Positions 56,074 to 64,000 of a DNA stretch of 64,000 nucleotides are shown here, in pieces. Under the pieces are notes generated by a model. The model worked only from the letters and a program-made list of their open reading frames with translations, made no database searches and was not told where the DNA came from. A program made the position numbers and the translations under genes. This DNA comes from Knufia peltigerae (taxonomy: Eukaryota; Ascomycota; Eurotiomycetes; Chaetothyriales; Trichomeriaceae): contig JAPDRN010000014.1 in NCBI GenBank assembly GCA_030247855.1, positions 1 through 64,000 on the forward strand, read 5' to 3'. The first letter of the stretch is position 1, and each line of letters begins with the position of its first letter.

Positions 56074-57353
56074 TCAAAGTTCGAATGCTTTCTCGAGAGC
56101 CGCCAATGCGATCCTGTTGAACTCTTTACCGCATTCAAGGATCGCTTTTTCACACGAAGTAATAATGTCAGCATTTATTTCTCCGGTCCGGCACAAGAAA
56201 AAGTCACCCAAAAGTGAGGACGTACCGTCTAGTTGCATAAAAGTATGAGGCGCACCCTTGAATCTGACCAGTTCCACGGTACAACCCGCCCGTTTCATCT
56301 TTTCCGCATACGCTTCACCTTCGTCCCTCAGGACGTCCATGTCTGCGGTCAAGATCAGAGCCGGAGCCAGATCCGCGAAATTGGGGGCGAGTATGGGGGA
56401 CACTTTCCACTCGTTCGCCAGATGATCTGGTCTGGGCGAGCCGAGAAACTGTTTGTGAAACCACTCCATCCTTTCCAGAGACAGAGGTTGAGTGTCCGCG
56501 AGTTCATTGTACGACGCGTACGGATGGTCCTTTCGAATCGGCCCTTCGGCGGTAAAGACGTGCAGGTCTGTGACGGGCACGGCGAGAATCTGCAGCACGA
56601 GCGGGATGCCAGCGTCGCGACAGACGTGGCCGATGACGGCGCTCAACTGACCACCGGCTGAAGCACCTCCGATGGCGATGCGGGAGACGTCCAGGCCATA
56701 TTCTTCTGCTTTGGTGTCTCGAATCTACATATACTCCCCGTATGGGAGCATAATCGTCGTGTCAGTTTTCTTCTCCTAGCAAACAACCTCGTTTGCTCTC
56801 CTCTTGAGGAGGGAAGTGATTGGGTGAGTGAGTGAGTGTGCTTCTTACTTACCCAGTGGAAAGCTGCAATGGAGTCGTTGACAGGAATTGGAAACTTGTA
56901 CTCTGGTGACAACCGATAATCGACATCGAACACTACACAGCCCAACTCGCGCACAATCCGTTTGCACAAATCAAAATCGGTGACCAACCCACCAAAGACC
57001 CAGCCACCGCCGTGGTAGTTGATGTATACCGGCCTAGGTTTGTCGGTGGACGAGAAGGCAGGTTCGAAGACTCGAACCGTAATTTCTCCCCCATCAACGG
57101 GACATTTCAGGTCGGACCATGTAACCCCGTCGCTAGGAACACGATCCCTGCCGTAGGTGATGGTATACTTGGCCGGATCGGCTCGAAATTTCTCAATGGG
57201 CACTTGATGAGTGGCCAGGCGACCGGCAGTGTATTTGTTGTAGTATTCGAGGAATGCCGGCTCGAAGTTGGGAGCTAGATGGTCTGGGATACTGTTATGC
57301 AATGGTTTTGCAGATTCCACAAAAGGTAGGTGTCCGTCCTCGACTTTCGCCAT
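56074..57353 (-). CDS. Alpha/beta hydrolase, hormone-sensitive-lipase-type esterase
   Basis: Two exons, 57353-56853 and 56724-56074 (intron 128 bp), give 383 residues. The oxyanion-hole motif HGGGW lies at about 114-118 and YRLSPEYKFP follows. The nucleophile elbow is GGASAGG (Ser189), where most relatives have GDSAGG. The catalytic Asp is in LILTADMDVLRDEGEAYAEKM and the His in GAPHTFMQ. The intron rebuilds FHWIRDTKAEEYGLDVSRIAIGG. There is no signal peptide, so a cytosolic carboxylesterase or lactone/arylester hydrolase is likely. The Asp-to-Ala change before the Ser could alter the oxyanion environment but does not remove the triad. Confidence 0.88.
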
Positions 57354-59051
57354 GGTTGATGCTATCTTTCCGGGGTCTCAACTAGTCAACTCTCTGTGCG
57401 ATCGAGTCCGCTGCTTTTGTAGAGGCCTCTGATCCTGATAAGGGAAAGGTTTCGTAAGGGACCACTCGCCGATGAAGCAGGAGTTTGCTCGTATCACCGA
57501 AGGTCTGGTCGCCGCGCTGATACTTGGGTGGACATCAACGTTGATACGGAGTTACAACAGAAGAACTTACCCCATATCAGCACATTGGCATCGTGGGGAT
57601 GTCCGAGGCTTCATCATGCTTGTGATTCTGTAGGGTACGAAATAGCCTCTCCGTCAATATATATATATATACAAGTAGTTTGTGATTGTTTTATCACCAC
57701 TGTTGAGATACGGTGTAGGCTCCCTGAGGCACCTATGTGATTTGGGCACATACAGACGAACCACATGGTGCCTAACTGACCTTGAAGCACCCCAGAGACA
57801 CAATGATAGTGGTAGACTTGACGCCCAGCAAAAGCCCAAGTCACTCCACAACGGCCTATTGATGTACTGAACAATAATAAGGTGTTGCCAATGGAGAACC
57901 TGGGTACTCCGTATGCAGTTCACTACTCCTTATCAGCCTCACCAGCAACCAAGGACTCTCGGGCTTTCGGGCTCTGTAAGGGTACGAGAAGCTCAAGGCG
58001 TAAGCTTTCATAAGCATTTTCGCCTCGACGATCATCCAGTACTCCGTTACCTCCGGAGGCCAATCCTTGAAGGACCACATGTCCATACTCCGTACATACT
58101 GTACACTTCGTGGGATGTCTATCAAAGCCAAGGATCCAATTCTCATCGACCAATTTATCAAAGCCAAGAGACATTATACTCGACCTGAAGACTCATTCAG
58201 CGAACACAAGGTACTGCCCAAAGTTACTGAGTGGACTGATAAGGGTATCGATACGATTGATCGTCGAGCGCCAACAAACCAGCCCAAGGATTTTAACAGC
58301 CTGAGTCATGGCACTAACTGCGTCATAGTCGCCTCACCGGCCATTCGAAAAACACCTCACTTTCCCATACCTAGTTACTTACATTTCAAAGTTCTCCGTA
58401 CTTCCAGACGTCGATTCCTTGGGTCCTAGAAAGATCTCATGCTTGCAAATCACCAACCAAACCCTCTCGGTCCAGCTGACAACCCCATGCCTTAGACCAG
58501 CCTCCCCCCCGAAAGCCCCAACCAACCACTGGCCCATCGTCGTTCGCTCGGGCGGATGGTTGCGGGACTATTCTTGAAAATGGTAAAGATGACATATTGA
58601 ATTCGTTGCAAGTCATTGCCTTCGTCCCATTCTCTCCCTGCGGCTTTTTACGGGTTCGGGCAATTCGTTCCTACACCCTTGTGAACAACAACTGCAAAGA
58701 CTCGTTACTGGCCAGTTTAAGCCCTTCTTAATCATGCTTATGTGGCTTGGCCTGGATGATGTATGAAGCGAGTTGAATGTCATAGTACACACCGTCTTGC
58801 CTTTTAATAGTCCCCGTCTCAGCCTTTCCGGTTACTGCACCTTGTATCTTTCTGAAAGCCTTGTTGCTTCTCACTTATCGTGGTTTTCGTGGAAACTCCT
58901 CCCAAAGCCTCGTCACTGTGATAGTACTGTACTATTTCTCTGGTGGTGAATTTTGTCGTCTGGGTCTGTCGAGTCACAAAGAGCTACAGATACGCTATAA
59001 ACACCGACACACCTAACATCTCAGCAACCCCTTCATCGAAAAGATAACACG
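57354..59051. promoter_or_regulatory. Divergent region, esterase / membrane protein
   Basis: 1.7 kb. An (AT)n run lies at about 57656-57671. TACTCCGTA occurs at 57905-57913 and 58086-58094; near copies (TACGGAGTT near 57545, TACTCCGTT near 58041) add to the cluster. No gene supported. Confidence 0.5.
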
Positions 59052-59933
59052 ATGGCTGTGATCTGGGGTCTTGACCTTCGAGACATGAAATGGGGAAAGT
59101 TCAAGAGCTCGTACATGTTCGGTAATAGGGACTACCATTTACGAAGGACGAAGTTCGTGGTCTACCAAATTGCCATGATATGCTGCGTTGTCTCCGAGTC
59201 TATCGGTACCGCCGCTCTCACAGGTGAGTACTGTCTGCCGAAAACCTTGTGTGAAGGGCTCGTGAGACTGACTGCGTGTGTGTGTGTGTGTGTGTGTGAT
59301 AAGACTATGTGAAGCAACAATCAAGGATAGAACGCCTCCATTCGTCGGCGGCAGTGCACAACGACGACTTTGTCGGCATTGCGTCCTACAACATCTTCGT
59401 CGGTATCGCCGTCGCCACGATCTTCGGCGCCGCCTTCTTCTTCGACCTCTTCTTCCCGGAACGTTATGAACCCCGCAACATCCGGTGGTCCTGGAGACTC
59501 AGCGCCTTGATCGTCACCCTCATGACATTTGCGGATGCCATAGCCTTGACCGTCATCGTGGCTACGGGCCATGCGTGGATCTCGGCCAACTCCCAGGACG
59601 CCGCGGAGATCGCGCAGAAGGCCCTCAACCCGCCACTGCGATACCGAGACAACGGACGAGCCATCGCTAGTGTGGTATTCCTCTGGGTTGGTCTGGTAGG
59701 GACAATTGCAAGGTGAGTTCAAGTTTGGTTACAATCTCCTTTCAGGAGGTCAGGATGCTTATCGTCGTTCCAGTTGCATTATCTTGTGGCTATACTACCA
59801 GCACCTCGATACATATGGTCCTAAATCTCACACGGCACGTATGCGAGATGAGATCGACAAGAGCATCCTCAAGACTGAGCGAGCCAACGACGACACGACT
59901 GCCAGAGAACAGGCGTACAAGTATGGTATTTAG
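59052..59933 (+). CDS. Conserved fungal multi-pass membrane protein of unknown function
   Basis: Three exons, 59052-59223, 59304-59712, 59774-59933, give 246 residues. The start MAVIWGLDLRDMKWGKFKSS and segment DYHLRRTKFVVYQIAMI look typical of a conserved fungal family with no characterised member that I know. Four hydrophobic segments are seen (about 33-57, 83-107, 125-147, 180-207), with a charged C-terminal tail (HTARMRDEIDK onward) probably cytosolic. Junctions restore ALTDYVKQQ and TIASCIILWL. The first intron ends in a (TG)n tract just before its acceptor. No enzymatic motif. Localisation to plasma membrane or endomembranes is a guess. Confidence 0.8.
59275..59299 (+). repeat. (TG)n microsatellite next to a 3' splice site
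   Basis: About 12 TG units end four bases before the AAG acceptor at 59303 in the first intron of the membrane-protein gene, taking the place of the usual pyrimidine tract. Confidence 0.9.
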
Positions 59934-61586
59934 ATTGCCCGGCGGCCTGTTGACAATGTTACTGGAATGTCCCCCCACTAGCGATACTCTTCATCCCAGA
60001 GAGCGATCATCTACCGGATGAAAGTTCTGGACATTCTCGCTCACAAACACACTCGACGCCTTGCTTACATCGGCTTACTCAGAGAGGCCAGCGACCAGCA
60101 TTCTCAATACGGATTCTTTCGGGTTTCCTTTGGGTCCAAGTACCACCGATGTGAATCAATTGGGCACACTTCTTCACAGTCATCAGGACTGTCATGAACT
60201 GTCCTTTCTTTCTGCTTTCTATATGTTATGCTGGATTATCAGACACAAGGCGATCCCAAAGCGGAAAATGGTCTTTGCTTTTTTTTCTGTTCTGTCGGAA
60301 TCAACCGGCCTGGTTCTGATGATTGATTTGTTATGAGTATGAGATACGAGGCTGCATAAGCGGGAGTTCCGGATAAGCATATGGGGTCCTCAGATAGTGA
60401 TCGGCATAGATGACTCAGTCCCAGGGACGTTGTACTATGATATCAATATGTGAATTGAACGAGTACGAACCAATGCGGGTCATCGATGTCTTGGACTGAC
60501 AAAGATCTCGACCCATTGACCTCAGATGTGGACGAGTACCTCCGCCGCCTTTGCAACAACGGCTCCCGTCGATTCCATGGCCTCCTGTCCTGCTTAGTGT
60601 AGCACCGTCGGTTGCCATCATGATATTAAGCCACATGCATCACTCCAGGCTTTGGGCATCGAGGGCTTGTCAGTAGTTCAACAACAGAATGCCACTCAGC
60701 CGTCTCGTCTCTTGGAGCAGAGATGTACACAGATTCCCTCTAGTGACTGACGAGGCAACATAAGTAACTATGCGGAGTAGGCCAGATGAGCATAGAAGAT
60801 AATCCAAAGGGCGGACATTTCACAGGGAGTGTACACTGTAAGCCACATGGAGGGGCAATGTCCTCACGAAATCGATACTCGGCGCCGAAGCATCCTATAG
60901 TTATCCCCAAGGCATCCCTGTTCGCTCAATGGTCGCAGTGGTGGAAGTGTGCACTCCAAGGCCGTCAGAGTGATTCATAGGGTGTTGAGAGGACGCTGCC
61001 AGACCAAGAGACACCTGACCACTCTGTGCTATCTAGATACCGCAAGATCGATCCAAGAAAATGATGCCCGATGGGAGCTGAGCCCAAGTCCATGGCGGAC
61101 CTCCGGGTGTACCCCGTACTTACAGCGTACTTAGGTACCAGCGAGGTGTGAAGTCGTGGATGGATTGGTGCTCCTCGTGGGAATGATAATGATATCGTAC
61201 CTTCCTCTTACGGTAAACAAAGCTGCCTGATCAGGACGAAACCAAAGTTTTGCTCAGCCAACAAGAGAGAAAGTGAGAGATTTCATAATTTCCGCCCTCT
61301 GGGTAATGCCCAAGCCTGTTTACCTTATTACTTAGTTTATTAGTGCAATCTAAGCCCCAATGATTGGCGATCATACCTGGACCTGGTTCCTGGATCAAGT
61401 CTCGAACTCATCACTGTTAATTGCTACACCAGCATTGTTTCATCTCAGTCATGACATCTTAGACATCCCTGTACGATTACTCCGTATCATTTTCAACGTA
61501 GTCCGCATCCTTAACCTCCTACCATGACATCCTCCGAGTCCTCCATGACCTGATCGCTTTCCTCGAAAGTCTCCCTCCAGGCCACA
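59934..61586. promoter_or_regulatory. DUF3712-like upstream region
   Basis: 1.65 kb between two same-strand genes. TACTCCGTA occurs at 61478-61486, about 100 bp before the start codon. Short frames only; no gene supported. Confidence 0.5.
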
Positions 61587-63970
61587 ATGTCTTCTCGTCA
61601 ATCCTCCCCGCATACTTCAGAACGCACTCCTCTTCTCTTGCGGACCGACGACTCCGATGGTGCTGCAGATCAGCCCAGTTATGACCCGTCAATATCAGAG
61701 TCCCTCGAGGAGACATCAGGCAAGAAGCAGAAGAGATGGCCCACAATCATAGCACTCACTGTCCTCTGCCTGGGAGTCGTCGTCGCATGTTTTGGATTCG
61801 CTCTTCCTCCGGTGATTGAAGAATACGCGAAAGAAGCTGTGGTTTTTGAGCCTACCAATCTCTCCATCGACTCGTTCGCATCTTTCGGAGTCCGCGCCCG
61901 AATTCAAGGGACATTCTACCTCGAGGCGAGCAGAGTAAGACATAAACCAACAAGAGACCTGGGAAGATTCGGGACTTGGATCGCAAGAGAAGTACAGAGC
62001 GGCGAGTCGGAGGTCAGTGTCTACCTGCCCGAGTACGACAACGTCTTGCTCGGGACAGCGACAATACCACCCATCAAGGTGAATATTCGCAACCGTCATC
62101 AAAATCACGTTGATATCCTGGCGGATCTGGAGCCTGGTGACGTGGACGGCCTACGAAGGATTGTCAATGACTTTATCGACCGGAAGCTGGATGGGCTCAC
62201 GGTCAATGCTGTTGCCACTGTCCCAATCCGCAGCGGTCTGATCAGGCTGCCCAAGCAGACAATATCTCAGATTCTAGAGTTCCAGGGTCACGATGTCCCC
62301 ACTGTCCCGAAGGCTGAGATCCAGAGACTTCAATTTGCAGAATATGGCATGCCAGGACATCCGGAAGGTCTTAAGGCCAAGGCAGTTGTTTCGGCGTTGA
62401 ATGAATTCCCACTCAACCTAGATGTGCCTGCTTTGTCTTTTGACATACTCCTGCCAGACTGCTACGACGACTACTTATTGTTCGCGACCGCAAAGACCGA
62501 TGTGATCCACATCGTACCCAAGCAGAATATCACCGCAAGCGTTGTGGGTTTGGTACGGCAGCTTCCTACATCGTTAACAGCTGCCTGTCCAGGTACGAAA
62601 ACTTCGCCTTTGGACAGCTTGATCGCCGATTATCTTGCCGGGAGAAACACAACCGTCTATATCCGCGGAGGCGAACAAGATCCCGACACACCTGGATGGG
62701 TCGACCAGATTTTACGCGATACGATAGTACCATTTTCACTTCCAGGCCATCCTTTTGAGAAACTGATAAAAAACTTCTCTCTCGAGGACGTTCACTTCTC
62801 TCTGCCAGATCCTTTTTCAGATTCTCGCCCGAAGATCTCTGCTGTGGTGAATGTTCTGGTGGGACTTCCAGAAGAAATCAATGTCAGTATGGACGTTGAC
62901 AGAGTGCGAGCTGATGCGGATGTGTTCTACAAGGGAGACCTACTGGGCAAACTGGATCTGAGGAAATGGCAAAAAGCCAATGCGACACAAGTTGACAATG
63001 ACCTGCTGATACAGTCGGTTGTGGATGAAGCACCATTGGAGATCAAGAATGATTCGGTGTTCTCAAAGGTTGTTCAAGAACTCCTGTTTGGTGACGGTGT
63101 TGCACTCTCTGTCCACGCGAACGTAGACGTCAATACCCTTACTGCTTTGGGAGCATTTGTGGTCCGAGGAGTTCCAGCGCAAGGAGATATCTTTGTGCCG
63201 CCGATGATGGGAGATTTTCAGATGCCAGAAATAAAGGGTATGGAAATTGTTGATACGTCGGAATCCGCATTAACGCTGCAGGCAAGGGTTAATGTAACCA
63301 ATCCTACCGACTACTCGGCCACAATTCCCTTCTGTAACGTCAGTATCTGGGTGAACGAGACCCGCGTCGGCTACGCATATATGTCTGCTGTCAACATTGT
63401 ACCTGGTCCCAATGATCTTGTCGCTAGAGCTGCATGGGAGGTTGGTGCTGTTGGAAGGGAGTGGCTTTCTCAGTACATTTCTGGTTACAACACCACGATA
63501 ACTGTGAAAAGTCACGCTGACTCGATACCGAACTTTCCCGATCCCAAGTTGGCGTTGACCGTACCCACCCCTCACATGTTTGGACATTTCCTAAAAGAAA
63601 CCACGGTATGTCGCCTTTCCGAGTGCGAGTCTGGCTGACAATATAGATGCACTTGATATCGTCGACTGCAACGTTCGTCCTTGTATCCCCTTTCGCCATG
63701 TACATTACCGCTATCTCGGCAGCTGCATTCTACAACGGTTCAGAGGTTGGTACGATCGACTGGGATTACCCATTCGCCATCAAAGAAGGTGAAAACATTA
63801 CACCGAAGCTCCCAGTTGCGTGGGGGAGTAATGCTCTAGGCACAATCCGAGATGCCTTAGGCGGAACTCTGAAGCTAGATGCCAAAGCTGACGTCGGAGT
63901 CAGAATCGGTCAATGGCAGGAACGAATATGGTACGAAGGCCACGGACTGGGGGCCAGGATTCGACTGTAA
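61587..63970 (+). CDS. Vacuolar/endomembrane DUF3712-like protein with LEA-type beta domains
   Basis: Two exons, 61587-63605 and 63647-63970 (intron 41 bp), give 780 residues. The N-terminus has ERTPLL, a dileucine-type sorting signal used by vacuolar proteins, then a basic stretch (KKQKR) and one transmembrane helix (about 51-73). The rest should be lumenal: repeating beta-rich LEA-like modules (for example NVTNPTDYSATIPF) and many N-x-S/T sites. This layout matches fungal proteins related to yeast Ylr173w/Tag1, a vacuolar protein tied to autophagy termination. They are often mislabelled as pre-rRNA processing proteins. The relation is from architecture, so it is tentative. The intron is near the minimum size, but its branch (CTGAC) and TAG are clear and the frame continues (KETTMHLISS). 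Confidence 0.8.
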
Positions 63971-64000
63971 AAGAAGATGAGTAAGTTGGATTGATGAAAA

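Noticed and set aside
1..64000. Secondary-metabolite cluster
   Set aside because: Two SDRs, two 2OG oxygenases, transporters and a Zn2Cys6 factor are present, but no polyketide synthase, NRPS, terpene cyclase or prenyltransferase backbone gene is visible; the catabolic reading fits better.

Overview
This is about 64 kb of a filamentous ascomycete (Pezizomycotina) nuclear genome. Most genes carry short introns (41-190 bp) with GT..AG ends and CTRAC-like branch sites. Genes lie on both strands with long intergenic spacers, and several families are fungal (PDR ABC transporter with degenerate NBD1, Gds1-type winged helix, Zn2Cys6 regulator, DUF3712-like protein). Family content would suit a Eurotiomycete or Chaetothyriales-like fungus, but the sequence alone does not fix the order. 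I saw no rRNA, tRNA, transposase, CRISPR or PKS/NRPS gene.

Left third (1-26 kb), mostly housekeeping and transport: a PDR-type ABC transporter cut by the left edge; a Gds1-type winged-helix protein; a 4.9-kb gene-poor stretch; an Oms1-like mitochondrial methyltransferase; an MFS sugar transporter; an FAD amine/amino-acid oxidase; and the TATA-binding protein.

Middle (26-52 kb), metabolic: ETF-ubiquinone oxidoreductase, two short-chain dehydrogenases, then a divergent pair matching the lamB/lamA lactam-utilisation locus known from Aspergillus nidulans. LamB is a LamB/YcsF (PxpA) protein. LamA is a 1242-residue fusion of biotin carboxylase, AHS2/PxpC, AHS1/PxpB and biotinyl domains. To its right lie a secreted nucleoside hydrolase, a thymine-hydroxylase-like 2-oxoglutarate oxygenase, a purine-permease-family transporter with altered substrate-site residues, a protein kinase-like gene, a Cys-rich zinc-binding protein, an MTA/SAH-deaminase-like amidohydrolase, a second 2-oxoglutarate oxygenase and a Zn2Cys6 regulator. 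Several promoters here hold multiple GATA-factor (AreA-type) sites. The stretch reads as a nitrogen-scavenging neighbourhood for lactams, nucleosides and bases, although a single shared pathway is inference.

Right part (52-64 kb): a membrane-anchored arylsulfotransferase-like protein, an HSL-type alpha/beta hydrolase, a conserved fungal multi-pass membrane protein and a vacuolar-type DUF3712-like protein. A 9-bp motif, TACTCCGTA, occurs ten times, always between genes, and is absent from 25.7 to 55.9 kb.

Exon limits were deduced by hand from splice-site consensus, reading frame and family conservation. Each spliced length is a whole number of codons, except in the gene cut by the left edge.
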